Source of the DNA: Gigantopelta aegis | Lineage: Eukaryota; Mollusca; Gastropoda; Neomphalida; Peltospiridae | Direction: 5' to 3' | Assembly: GCF_016097555.1 (NCBI RefSeq) | Contig: NC_054708.1 | Location: 18,138,596-18,202,595 of the forward strand | Length of the DNA stretch: 64,000 nt | Shown here: positions 42,819 through 55,422 of the stretch, piece by piece | Numbering within the stretch: the first letter of the stretch is position 1 | Layout of the letters: each line of letters opens with the position of its first letter | The notes under the pieces: generated by a model | The model's input: only the letters and a program-made list of their open reading frames with translations | What the model was told of the DNA's origin: nothing | Database searches by the model: none | Made by a program: the position numbers and the translations under genes

Positions 42819-43036
42819 AAATTTATGAGGTTTGTTTTTTCTTAAACATCGGTGTTTAAGCATTGTAAATAAATGTACTTACCTGTAACATAAAAACAGG
42901 TTTTGTACATTCAGTTTATGCTTTTATTGGGCTGTATGTACGAAGCCTGTTTTCTCAAACACTGGTGTTTAAGTGTAGTAAATGTATGTTGTTATGTGTG
43001 TGTTTATGACAAAAACACGCTTTATAAATTTGGCTA
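42819..43036. mobile_element. Small TIR element
   Basis: The ends AGCCAAATTTATGA and TTTATAAATTTGGCT are inverted repeats; the internal AAACAYYGGTGTTTAAG repeat occurs twice. Confidence 0.6.
42868..42873 (+). terminator. Candidate polyadenylation signal for SUPV3L1
   Basis: First clear AATAAA found after the stop at 41386; another is at 43381-43386. The first lies inside a small repeat element, so usage is uncertain. Confidence 0.25.
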
Positions 43037-43535
43037 ATTGTATTTTTGCACAAGAATAAGATTGACTGGTAAATGATTTATAGTTGTGTTATGGACAGTC
43101 AAAAAACAAAGCAGGCTAATTGTATTCTTACCCACAATGTTTGTTTCTTGGTAGGTGAATATTTTTATTTCCTTCTCCATATTTTTTTTTTTTTTTTTTT
43201 TTTTTTATCATCTTATATTAACAAAAATTCAAACTATAAAAGAAAAAAATATTTTGAATAGTTTGTTGGAATATATGTAATGATAATTATTTTAATGAGT
43301 TGGTAGGATTACAACAAGTCAAAATGCTTTTTTGTTTGGCCATATGTTTTTAGCTAAAACATGATGTGTGATTTTATGAAAATAAACTGTTTTATATCTA
43401 ATGGCTGGTAAAAGTTTTATGTGCATAGAGCTGAAGCATTTCTGTTTCATTAACAATTTCTTTTCTCCACTCAATAGGGTATCATTGTAACATGGATCAT
43501 GCAGATTAATCTGGTACACATCGACTATTTAGGAG

Positions 43536-43678
43536 ATAACCATATGGAGTTTTTAGATTTGTGTGTGTTATTGTCTATTTGATCCCGCAAATGTTATTTT
43601 TGACTGGAGGCTTTAGACTGAGGTTAAAAATAAAACATTTGTGGGCACCCGCAAATCTGAAAACTCCATATGGTTATG
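43536..43678. repeat. Foldback element
   Basis: Arms ATAACCATATGGAGTTTT and complement (26 bp, one mismatch), with a second inner pair (CCGCAAATGTTATTTTT / complement). About 143 bp. Confidence 0.85.
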
Positions 43679-43959
43679 TCCATTATAAACTGATCCATTT
43701 TTCTGCAGAACTAACTGTATATTTGGTATTTCTTGAAGAAAAAAAAACCTGGCTACAATCTAACTGTAGACACTTGAACTGTCAACTTGGCCTGTTCTAA
43801 TTGCTAATGACGTCATTAGCTTTCCGGGTGTTATTTTCGTTTGATCTCGGAAAAAGAATGTAATTAACCAATAACAAAACAGAACACACTTGCCATCAGT
43901 TTACAATTAAGATTAGAGAGTTAGGATGGGCAACGTGAAATATTAGCAGTGGGTTCAGT

Positions 43960-44125
43960 ATGTCCAGATTAATTCCAGCAGATCAGGATAATGGGGTAAA
44001 CTTATTCCTGCAGATCAGGATAATGGGGTAAACATATTCCTGCATATCAGGATAATGTGGTAAACATATTCCTGCAGATCAGGATAATGGGGGGGGGGGG
44101 GGGGTAAACATATTCCTGCAGATAA
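43960..44125 (+). repeat. 32-bp satellite, subfamily 1 (diverged)
   Basis: About five 32-bp units with the core ATTCCTGCAGATCAGGATAA then TGGGGTAAACAT; one unit carries a G-run expansion (44090-44104). They align with the large array that follows. Confidence 0.85.
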
Positions 44126-44606
44126 AGATCTGAGAGTAGAAGGACTTTAATAAAATTACCAGGAATCCAGGAGAGTAGCCAACAGAATGGGGTTTAGGCA
44201 GGGCTCCTAGAATGTTTATAAAATCCACTAGCCATTGGATCAGTGATTTTAAAAAGTTACTAGCCATAATTAAAAATTCACTAGCCCTACTTTAAGTTAA
44301 TACAATTTTACTGAATAATAGTAGTAATCAGATATGTCACCTAAAGGGGGAGATAGAGCTTAAAAACACTAACATTGTGTGTGTGTGTGTGTGTGGGGGG
44401 GGGGGGGGGGTCATGATATTTTTTGTATTTACAAAATCGACTTAACTGCAACATTTGTCTTCTTTTTTTCCCTAGCTGTCGGGCATGGCAATAATAGTCA
44501 CATACTAGCCCAACATTGAATATCACTAGCCATGGGAGTTTAACTACTATAATTAAGAAGCCCTGGTTTAGGGGTTGATTTGTTCAAGCAAATTGAGGTC
44601 TAAGGA

Positions 44607-47600
44607 ACTAAGGGGTAGAACTACTCCAGCAGATTGTGGTCTTTGGGTATAAGTCTTACAGCAGATTGTGGTCATGGAATAGAAGTCTTACAGCAGATTG
44701 TGGTCTTGGGGTAGAAGTCTTACAGCAGATTGTGGTCTTGGGGTAGAAGTCTTACAGCAGATTGTGGTCTTGGGGTAGAAGTCTTACAGCAGATTGTGGT
44801 CTTGGGGTAGAAGTCTTACAGCAGATTGTGGTCTTGGGGTAGAAGTCTTACAGCAGATTGTGGTCTTGGGGTAGAAGTCTTACAGCAGATTGTGGTCTTG
44901 GGGTAGAAGTCTTACAGCAGATTGTGGTCTTGGGGTAGAAGTCTTACAGCAGATTGTGGTCTTGGGGTAGAAGTCTTACAGCAGATTGTGGTCTTGGAAT
45001 TGAAGTCTTACAGCAGATTGTGGTCTTGGGGTAGAAGTCTTACAGCAGATTGTGGTCTTGGGGTAGAAGTCTTACAGCAGATTGTGGTCTTGGGGTAGAA
45101 GTCTTACAGCAGATTGTGGTCTTGGGGTAGAAGTCTTACAGCAGATTGTGGTCTTGGGGTAGAAGTCTTACAGCAGATTGTGGTCTTTGGGTATAAGTCT
45201 TACAGCAGATTGTGGTCTTGGAATAGAAGTCTTGCAGCAGATTGTGGTCTTGGAATAGAAGTCTTGCAGCAGATTGTGGTCTTGGAATAGAAGTTTTGCA
45301 GCAGATTGTGGTCTTTGGGTATAAGTCTTACAGCAGATTGTGGTCTTGGGGTAGAAGTCTTACAGCAGATTGTGGTCTTGGAATAGAAGTCTTGCAGCAG
45401 ATTGTGGTCTTGGGGTAGAAGTCTTACAGCAGATTGTGGTCTTGGGGTAGAAGTCTTACAGCAGATTGTGGTCTTGGAATTGAAGTCTTACAGCAGATTG
45501 TGGTCTTGGGGTAGAAGTCTTACAGCAGATTGTGGTCTTGGAATAGAAGTCTTACAGCAGATTGTGGTCTTGGGGTAGAAGTCTTGCAGCAGATTGTGGT
45601 CTTGGAATAGAAGTCTTACAGCAGATTGTGGTCTTGGAATAGAAGTCTTACAGCAGATTGTGGTCTTGGAATAGAAGTCTTGCAGCAGATTGTGGTCTTG
45701 GGGTAGAAGTCTTGCAGCAGATTGTGGTCTTGGAGTAGAAGTCTTACAGCAGATTGTGGTCTTGGGGTAGAAGTCTTACAGCAGATTGTGGTCTTTGGGT
45801 ATAAGTCTTACAGTAGACTGTGGTCTTGGAATAGAAGTCTTACAGCAGATTGTGGTCTTGGGGTAGAAGTCTTGCAGCAGATTGTGGTCTTGGAATAGAA
45901 GTCTTGCAGCAGATTGTGGTCTTGGAATAGAAGTTTTGCAGCAGATTGTGGTCTTTGGGTATAAGTCTTACAGCAGATTGTGGTCTTGGGGTAGAAGTCT
46001 TACAGCAGATTGTGGTCTTGGAATAGAAGTCTTGCAGCAGATTGTGGTCTTGGGGTAGAAGTCTTACAGCAGATTGTGGTCTTGGGGTAGAAGTCTTACA
46101 GCAGATTGTGGTCTTGGGGTAGAAGTCTTACAGCAGATTGTGGTCTTGGGGTAGAAGTCTTACAGCAGATTGTGGTCTTGGGGTAGAAGTCTTACAGCAG
46201 ATTGTGGTCTTGGGGTAGAAGTCTTACAGCAGATTGTGGTCTTGGAATAGAAGTCTTGCAGCAGATTGTGGTCTTGGGGTATAAGTCTTGCAGCAGATTG
46301 TGGTCTTGGAGTAGAAGTCTTACAGCAGATTGTGGTCTTGGGGTAGAAGTCTTACAGCAGATTGTGGTCTTGGGGTAGAAGTCTTACAGCAGATTGTGGT
46401 CTTGGAATAGAAGTCTTACAGCAGATTGTGGTCTTGGGGTAGAAGTCTTGCAGCAGATTGTGGTCTTGGAATAGAAGTCTTACAGCAGATTGTGGTCTTG
46501 GAATAGAAGTCTTACAGCAGATTGTGGTCTTGGAATAGAAGTCTTGCAGCAGATTGTGGTCTTGGGGTATAAGTCTTGCAGCAGATTGTGGACTTGGAGT
46601 AGAAGTCTTACAGCAGATTGTGGTCTTGGGGTAGAAGTCTTACAGCAGATTGTGGTCTTGGGGTAGAAGTCTTACAGCAGATTGTGGTCTTGGAATAGAA
46701 GTCTTACAGCAGATTGTGGTCTTGGAATAGAAGTCTTACAGCAGATTGTGGTCTTGGGGTAGAAGTCTTACAGCAGATTGTGGTCTTGGAATAGAAGTCT
46801 TACAGCAGATTGTGGTCTTGGAATAGAAGTCTTACAGCAGATTGTGGTCTTGGAATAGAAGTCTTGCAGCAGATTGTGGTCTTGGGGTAGAAGTCTTGCA
46901 GCAGATTGTGGTCTTGGAGTAGAAGTCTTACAGCAGATTGTGGTCTTGGGGTAGAAGTCTTACAGCAGATTGTGGTCTTTGGGTATAAGTCTTACAGCAG
47001 ATTGTGGTCTTGGAATAGAAGTCTTACAGCAGATTGTGGTCTTGGGGTAGAAGTCTTGCAGCAGATTGTGGTCTTGGAATAGAAGTCTTGCAGCAGATTG
47101 TGGTCTTGGAATAGAAGTCTTGCAGCAGATTGTGGTCTTGGGATATAAGTCTTGCAGCAGATTGTGGTCTTGGAGTAGAAGTCTTACAGCAGATTGTGGT
47201 CTTGGGGTAGAAGTCTTACAGCAGATTGTGGTCTTGGGGTAGAAGTCTTACAGCAGATTGTGGTCTTGGAATAGAAGTCTTGCAGCAGATTGTGGTCTTG
47301 GGGTAGAAGTCTTACAGCAGATTGTGGTCTTGGGGTAGAAGTCTTACAGCAGATTGTGGTCTTGGGGTAGAAGTCTTACAGCAGATTGTGGTCTTGGGGT
47401 AGAAGTCTTACAGCAGATTGTGGTCTTGGGGTAGAAGTCTTACAGCAGATTGTGGTCTTGGAATAGAAGTCTTGCAGCAGAGTGTGGTCTTGGGGTATAA
47501 GTCTTGCAGCAGATTGTGGTCTTGGAGTAGAAGTCTTACAGCAGATTGTGGTCTTGGGGTAGAAGTCTTACAGCAGATTGTGGTCTTGGGGTAGAAGTCT

Positions 47601-49350
47601 TACAGCAGAGTGTGGTCTTGGAATAGAAGTCTTACAGCAGATTGTGGTCTTGGGGTAGAAGTCTTGCAGCAGATTGTGGTCTTGGAATAGAAGTCTTACA
47701 GCAGATTGTGGTCTTGGAATAGAAGTCTTACAGCAGATTGTGGTCTTGGAATAGAAGTCTTGCAGCAGATTGTGGTCTTGGGGTATAAGTCTTGCAGCAG
47801 ATTGTGGTCTTGGAGTAGAAGTCTTACAGCAGATTGTGGTCTTGGGGTAGAAGTCTTACAGCAGATTGTGGTCTTGGGGTAGAAGTCTTACAGCAGATTG
47901 TGGTCTTGGAATAGAAGTCTTACAGCAGATTGTGGTCTTGGAATAGAAGTCTTACAGCAGATTGTGGTCTTGGGGTAGAAGTCTTACAGCAGATTGTGGT
48001 CTTGGAATAGAAGTCTTACAGCAGATTGTGGTCTTGGAATAGAAGTCTTACAGCAGATTGTGGTCTTGGAATAGAAGTCTTACAGCAGATTGTGGTCTTG
48101 GGGTAGAAGTCTTACAGCAGATTGTGGTCTTGGAATAGAAGTCTTACAGCAGATTGTGGTCTTGGGGTAGAAGTCTTACAGCAGATTGTGGTCTTGGGGT
48201 AGAAGTCTTACAGCAGATTGTGGTCTTTGGGTAGAAGTCTTACAGCAGATTGTGGTCTTGGGGTAGAAGTCTTACAGCAGATTGTCGTCTTGGGGTAGAA
48301 GTCTTACAGCAGATTGTGGTCTTGGGGTAGAAGTCTTACAGCAGATTGTGGTCTTGGGATAGAAGTCTTACAGCAGATTGTGGTCTTTGGGTAGAAGTCT
48401 TACAGCAGATTGTGGTCTTGGGGTAGAAGTCTTGCAGCAGATTGTGGTCTTGGGGTAGAAGTCTTACAGCAGATTGTGGTCTTGGGGTAGAAGTCTTACA
48501 GCAGATTGTGGTCTTGGGATAGAAGTCTTACAGCAGATTGTGGTCTTTGGGTAGAAGTCTTACAGCAGATTGTGGTCTTGGGGTAGAAGTCTTACAGCAG
48601 ATTGTGGTCTTGGGGTAGAAGTCTTGCAGCAGATTGTGGTCTTGGGGTAGAAGTCTTACAGCAGATTGTGGTCTTGGGGTAGAAGTCTTACAGCAGATTG
48701 TGGTCTTGGGGTAGAAGTCTTACAGCAGATTGTGGTCTTGGGGTAGAAGTCTTACAGCAGATTGTGGTCTTGGGGTAGAAGTCTTGCAGCAGATTGTGGT
48801 CTTGGGGTAGGTGCAGCAGATTGTGGTCTTACAGCAGATTGTGGTCTTGGGGTAGAAGTCTTACAGCAGATTGTGGTCTTGGAATAGAAGTCTTGCAGCA
48901 GATTGTGGTCTTGGGGTAGAAGTCTTACAGCAGATTGTGGTCTTGGAATAGAAGTTTTGCAGCAGATTGTGGTCTTTGGGTAGAAGTCTTACAGCAGATT
49001 GTGGTCTTGGGGTAGAAGTCTTACAGCAGATTGTGGTCTTGGGATAGAAGTCTTACAGCAGATTGTGGTCTTGGGGTAGAAGTCTTGCAGCAGATTGTGG
49101 TCTTGGGATAGAAGTCTTACAGCAGATTGTGGTCTTGGGGTAGAAGTCTTGCAGCAGATTGTGGTCTTGGGGTAGAAGTCTTACAGCAGATTGTGGTCTT
49201 GGGGTAGAAGTCTTACAGCAGATTGTGGTCTTGGAATAGAAGTCTTGCAGCAGATTGTGGTCTTGGGGTAGAAGTCTTACAGCAGATTGTGGTCTTGGGA
49301 TAGAAGTCTTACAGCAGATTGTGGTCTTGGGATAGAAGTACTCCAACTAA
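44607..49350 (+). repeat. 32-bp satellite, subfamily 2 (main array)
   Basis: About 148 head-to-tail 32-bp units built from CAGCAGATTGTGGTCTTGG then GGTAGAAGTCTTA. Variants at a few positions (GGGGTAG, GGAATAG, GGGATAG, TTGGGTATAAG; TTACAG or TTGCAG) occur in recurrent blocks. One irregular unit sits at about 48808-48845. There is no meaningful ORF. Confidence 0.97.
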
Positions 49351-49379
49351 TTGTATTCTTAAGTGTAGAAGATTCAAGC

Positions 49380-51445
49380 AAATTGGTGATGGGGCAGAAA
49401 TATTTCAGCAAATTGTGGTCATGGGGAAAAGTACTGAAACAGATTGTAGTCTTAATATAAGTGTTAGAAGATTCCAGCAAATTGGGATCTAGTGGCAGAA
49501 GTACTCCTGCAGATTGGGGTCTAGGGGCAGAAGTACTCATGCAGATTGGGATCTAGGGGCAGAAGTACTCCTGCAGATTGGGGTCATGGGCAGAAGTACT
49601 TCTGCAGATTGGGGTCATGGGACAGAAGTACTCCTGCAGATTGGAGTCATGGGGCAGAAGTACTCCTGCAGATTGGAGTCATGGGGCAGAAGTACTCCTG
49701 CAGATTGGGGTCATGGGGCAGAAGTACTCCTGCAGATTGGAGTCATGGGGCAGAAGTACTACAGATTGGGGTCATGGGCAGAAGTACTGCAGATTGGGGT
49801 CATGGGGCAGAAGTACTCCTGCAGATTGGAGTCATGGGGCAGAAGTACTGCAGATTGGAGTCATGGGGCAGAAGTACTCCTGCAGATTGGGATCTAGGGG
49901 CAGAAGTACTCCTGCAGATTGGAGTCATGGGACAGAAGTACTCCTGCAGATTGGAATCTAGGGGCAGAAGTACTCCTGCAGATTGGAGTCATGGGACAGA
50001 AGTACTCCTGCAGATTGGAATCTAGGGGCAGAAGTACTCCTGCAGATTGGAGTCATGGGACAGAAGTACTCCTGCAGATTGGGGTCTGGGGGCAGAAGTA
50101 CTCCTGCAGATTGGAGTCATGGGGCAGAGGTACTACAGATTGGGGTCATGGGGCAGAAGTACTCCTGCAGATTGGGGTCTGGGGGCAGAAGTACTCCTGC
50201 AGATTGGAGTCATGGGGCAGAGGTACTACAGATTGGGGTCTAGGGGCAGAAGTACTCCTGCAGACTGGGGTCTGGGGGCAGAAGTACCCCATGCAGATTG
50301 GGGTCTAGGGACAGAAGTACTCCTGCAGATTGGAGTCATGGGGCAGAAGTACTCATGCAGATTGGGGTCTAGGGACAACGGTACTCCTGCAGATTGGAGT
50401 CATGGGGCAGAAGTACTCCTGCAGATTGGGGTCTGGGGGCAGAAGTACTCCTGCAGATTGGAGTCATGGGGCAGAAGTACTCCTGCAGATTGGGGTCTGG
50501 GGGCAGAAGTACTCCTGCAGATTGGAGTCATGGGGCAGAGGTACTACAGATTGGGGTCATGGGGCAGAAGTACTCCTGCAGATTGGGGTCTGGGGGCAGA
50601 AGTACTCCTGCAGATTGGAGTCATGGGGCAGAGGTACTACAGATTGGGGTCTAGGGGCAGAAGTACTCCTGCAGATTGGGGTCTGGGGGCAGAAGTACTC
50701 CTGCAGATTGGAGTCATGGGACAGAAGTACTCCTGCAGATTGGGGTCTGGGGGCAGAAGTACTCCTGCAGATTGGAGTCATGGGGCAGAGGTACTACAGA
50801 TTGGGGTCATGGGGCAGAAGTACTCCTGCAGATTGGGGTCTGGGGGCAGAAGTACTCCTGCAGATTGGAGTCATGGGGCAGAGGTACTACAGATTGGGGT
50901 CTAGGGGCAGAAGTACTGCAGATTGGGGTCTGGGGGCAGAAGTACTCCTGCAGATTGGAGTCATGGGGCAGAGGTACTACAGATTGGGGTCTGGGGGCAG
51001 AAGTACTCCTGCAGATTGGAGTCATGGGGCAGAAGTACTCCTGCAGATTGGAGTCATGGGGCAGAAGTACTACAGATTGGGGTCTAGGGACAGAAGTACT
51101 CCTGCAGATTGGGGTCTAGGGACAGAAGTACTCCTGCAGATTGGAGTCATGGGACAGAAGTACTCCTGCAGATTGGAGTCATGGGACAGAAGTACTCCTG
51201 CAGATTGGGGTCTAGGGGCAGAAGTACTCCTGCAGATTGGAGTCATGGGGCAGAAGTACTCCTGCAGATTGGGGTCATGGGGCAGAAGTACTCCTGCAGA
51301 TTGGAGTCATGGGGCAGAAGTACTGCAGATTGGTGTCTAGGGGCAGAAGTACTGCAGATTGGGGTCTAGGGGCAGAAGTACTGCAGATTGGGGTCTAGGG
51401 GCAGAAGTACTGCAGATTGGAGTCATGGGGCAGAAGTACTGCAAC
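49380..51445 (+). repeat. 32/29-bp satellite, subfamily 3
   Basis: About 65 units with AGAAGTACTCCTGCAGATTG then GRGTCATGGGGC; a 29-bp form lacks CCT or similar. Clearly homologous to subfamily 2. Long ORFs in all three + frames are a by-product of stop-free units whose length is not a multiple of three. Confidence 0.95.
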
Positions 51446-51464
51446 AGAGTGTAGAGATTTAAAA

Positions 51465-51668
51465 TTGGTTTTGTTTAATGACACCACTAGAGTACATTGA
51501 TTTATTAATCATTGGCTATTGGATGTTAAACTTTAACATATGGTAATTTTGACATTATAGTCTTAGGAAATCTGCTACATTTTCCCATTAGTAGCAATGG
51601 ATAATTTATATGCACCATTACACAGACAAGATAGCATATACCATGGCCTTTGATATACCAGTCATGGT
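51465..51668 (-). mobile_element. SINE-A inserted at the satellite edge
   Basis: Minus-strand copy: TTGTTTAATGACACCACTAG to GCCTTTGATATACCAG. Satellite-like sequence continues beyond it. Confidence 0.85.
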
Positions 51669-52010
51669 GTTGGAGTATTCCAGCAAAGTGGGGTCTAGGT
51701 GTAGATTGGGGTCTATGGATGGAAATATTCCAGCAAATTGGGGTCTGGGGATTGAAGTACTATTATTACATGAAATTATTTCGCCAAATTCAAATAAAAA
51801 TCTCAAGTTGTGTTTAAAATTCACAGTTGGCGAATTTGTCGAGTGCCAGAGCTAGCCCAGGAAGCATAGGAGTAGACGTATTAAGCAGAATGGGGTCTAA
51901 GGTTTTAAGTGCTAGTATTCTAGGCAGGTCGGGGAACGGAGATAGAGATTTCGGGATCTATCGGGTAGAAGTATTCCTGCAATTAAGAGTATTGGCGTAG
52001 ACGTATTCCA
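51668..52010 (+). repeat. Degenerate satellite remnants
   Basis: Recognisable monomer pieces (GGAAATATTCCAGCAAATTG, GGGTAGAAGTATTCCTGCA) separated by other sequence, including a GCCAAATTC-family repeat piece at 51778-51860. Confidence 0.65.
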
Positions 52011-52169
52011 GAGTAATCAATACATGTATGTACATGTATGTAAATAGTTTACTGACACTATTTTTCATAGTCCCAAAAATATTTACATAAGAGTAAAAAA
52101 AGAGAGAGGAGAATTTCATCCCGGTTCCTACAGGCATGCAAAACACTATCGTCTGCAGTATAGCCTTAC

Positions 52170-52255
52170 TCTCCGGGTGGGAGGGGTGGGGGTGGGGGGG
52201 TGGGGGGGGGGGGGGGGGGGGGTGGGGGGGGGGGGGGGGGTGGGGGGGGGGGGCA
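52170..52255 (+). repeat. G-rich tract with G-quadruplex potential
   Basis: About 85 bases of almost only G, with T interruptions every 5-20 bases; many runs of three or more G. Confidence 0.9.
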
Positions 52256-52771
52256 TTTGGCCCCCTGAGAATCTCTCTCTTTTTTCTTTTTTTTACTCCA
52301 GAAAATAGCATACACATCTCGGGGTTTAATTTGTAGTGGGTTTTTTGTTTATAAAAAGTAGTGCCCCCTCCCCAGATTTTGATCAGGTTACAGCCCTGCT
52401 GCAATAATAACAAACAAACTAATTATAATAATTGAAATAATAAACACACCATAAAATGTTTTTTCCATTTTAAACCACTTTATTATTTTTATTTTTATTT
52501 AGTTGTATTTTTATTCAGAGTTATATGTTTGTAGTGGATAAAAAAAAAAGAGAAAAAAGTGTATACTAGTAATACCAGTTTAATATATAATAATATTCAC
52601 ATAAACTCGCTGTATAGCATAGAAATAAACCTGCTACATTTATTATAGACAAACCACTAAAATATTTAGCCAACCAAATTCAGCTTTGTAAGCTTGCCTA
52701 TCCTATAGCTCCCCCAACCCCCACCAATATCAAAACATGGCCAATACCATGATAATATATAATAAAATAAG

Positions 52772-53095
52772 GGGCGAGATGTAGTCCAGTGGTAAAGCGC
52801 TCACTTGATGCGCGGTCGGTTTAGGATCGATCCACATCGGTGGCCCCATTGGGCTATTTCTCGTTTCAGCCAGTGCTCCACAGCTGGTGTAACAAAGGCT
52901 GTGGTATGTACTATCCTGTCTGTGGGATGGTTCATATAAAAGATCCATTGCTGCTAATCGAAAAGAGTAGCCCATGAAGTGGCGACAGCGGGTTTCTTCT
53001 CTATATCTGTGTGTTCATTAACCATATGTCTGATGCCATATAACCGTAAATAAAATGTGTTGAGTGCGTCGTTAAATAAAACATTTCCTTAATAA
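52772..53095 (+). mobile_element. SINE-B, full length
   Basis: Head with GTAGTCCAGTGGTAAAGCGC, CGCGGTCGGTTTAGGATCG, shared central domain, tail TCGTTAAATAAAACATTTCC. Confidence 0.88.
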
Positions 53096-54905
53096 AATAA
53101 TTGAAAATGATTTCACTCGGGGAAATAAACATAATGCGAAATAGAAGCTCGTTTAACATCCTATAAATCCTGTCGATGTATAATAATATATAGACAATAT
53201 GAGTGACCCCATTTCATTGTTGGTGTGCCCAATATAAAATCTTGACTAGGCGCCAATAGTTTTTAATTATTTATTTTTTGTTTAAAGACTCCTCCAATAG
53301 TTCTCGTGTAATCTCCAAGGAGAGTATTACTGCACCTCGTCAACTAGATACACGTACGTCCCTGCATATACATTTGTATGTACAATATGAGACAATAATA
53401 AAATAATAATAAATAAATAAAATTTAATAAAAATGTTTTTTAAACAAATTTCATCATTTGAAAAGTCAGAAATTGATACATTAGTAAATTAAATAATTAA
53501 TTAATAGCATTAACTGATATACCCCTAAAATAACAAACGGGTTTAAATTTTTATTTGGAGAATTACTAAATCAAGTTCTTAGACGATGTTCATTCATTGT
53601 GTACATTATACTGTTGTTTGTTTGTTTGTTTGTTTGTTTTTGCTACCAAAAACGTCTCAACAAATTGCCCCTCATTACGCAATGCGTATTAATGTCTTGC
53701 TGGTATGACATAAAAACACCTCAAATCGAGATCAATATTGAACCTATTCGCAAACACAGACCCCCAAACTGGAGACAGCCAGTCTGCAAACGAACAAATA
53801 CGCCACTGACAACGTGCACACTGGCCTCAAGTTGTCGAAGGCGTCAAAGCACGTCCACGACGAACAAGGGAGGCGTCATAATAGGACGATAGCGACAACT
53901 GGTCGTCAAAGAAGCGATTATTAAACTTGAATGATGTACATGTTTTTAATTGTAATCTCCGCCGTGTAAAACCGAATCAATGGTCATTTCGTTGTCTGAT
54001 AACGTGTTGATTGGTTATGTCTGTCGATATATTTTTTGTTTATTCGCTTTAAGTCGGTCGGTGGTGAAAGATACCGGTAGGGCTAATTAAAAACACATTT
54101 TAGGACCGCGAACAAATTATGACAGATTACGTGTACCAGTTTCTAACTGTTGATAAAATATTTATTTATTTATTTGTGTATTTATTTATTATATCAATGT
54201 ACTAGTATCTATGTATCTATATGCTTGCAAAACAAATTGCTTTTAAACTTTGCGAGAATAGCTTGTTATGAAAAAAAAAAAAAAAAAAAAAAAGGCTGTT
54301 CGTAGACAGTTTTATATGCAGGTTGGGACGTATCTAAATCAGTTCAATTTAATTTCATATTGACAAAAGCATTACTAAGATAATGTAATGCAGAAAACAA
54401 TGCACCAAACGAAATGAGTCAGCTAGTAAAAGGATTAGGGATTAAGACTAAAATTGATGTGAAATAAAAAGAAACTCTCAAAATAAGACATATTCATATC
54501 CATTAAAATTCTCACCAAGAAGATTTTAAAATTGGAGCTTAGCTTTTAGAGACGGATACATTTGTTTTCAATTATTTAAATCTTATTATCTTAGGCGCCA
54601 GAAGTGTGGAAGGGACAACTGACACTTCCAACTCTGAAGTTGAATTTATATTTTACTGATCTCTACAATTGCTAACATCTTCCGACACCTATGATTATAA
54701 GTAAATTTAGTTTTACACATCCATAAGTTAACGCATAGATACGATGCATGCTATTTTTAAATTTTTGCATAAAAATAACTGTCATAATTATTGTTGCAAC
54801 TATTGGATATTCATGGCTAGTAACACTATTTTCGTGCACTACAATCGTTATTTTACTTGTATAGTTATATTGCAATATAATGAGACATAACTGATGATTT
54901 TTCAT

Positions 54906-55272
54906 CTAATCTTACTTCTATTTCTCGCTCCAGCCAGTGCACCACGACTGGTACATCAAAGGTCGTGGTATGTGTTATCCTGTCTATGGGATGGTGCATA
55001 TAAAATATATCTTGCTGCTAATCGAAAAGAGTAGCCCATGAAGTAAATCAAATGTGTTGAGCGTGTCGGTAAATAAAACATTTCCTTCCTAATCTTACTT
55101 CTATTTCTCGCTCCAGCCAGTGCACCACGACTGGTACATCAAAGGTCGTGGTATGTGTTATCCTGTCTATGGGATGGTGCATATAAAATATATCTTGCTG
55201 CTAATCGAAAAGAGTAGCCCATGAAGTAAATCAAATGTGTTGAGCGTGTCGGTAAATAAAACATGTCCTTCC
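54906..55272 (+). repeat. Tandem duplication of a truncated SINE-B
   Basis: Two almost identical 182-bp units, each a SINE-B lacking its head (starts TTCTCGCTCCAGCCAGTGCA) and part of its body, joined through CTTCCTAATCTTACTTCTA. They share private substitutions (AAAATATATCTTGC), so this is a local duplication, not two insertions. Confidence 0.9.
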
Positions 55273-55422
55273 TAATCTTACTTGTGATTGTTTTAATATG
55301 AAATAATAAAATATTGTACAAAAAGTTATCTAACTTAAAATATAATGACCGTTTAATACACTCAATGTTGCACCGACATATTGCAGGCTTCTTTCAAAGT
55401 AAAGCACTGTGCAAAAAATATT

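Noticed and set aside
49514..51369. Overlapping long ORFs (up to 336 codons) in all three + frames
   Set aside because: They arise because the 32-bp unit lacks stops in this subfamily; a 32-residue periodic peptide repeats in every frame, which is a by-product of period, not coding.
51958..52413. 151-codon minus-strand ORF with Pro/His run
   Set aside because: The Pro run is the translated G/C tract; the rest belongs to a TIR element.
53599..53892. 97-codon + ORF
   Set aside because: Begins in a GTTT microsatellite and has no domain or splice context.
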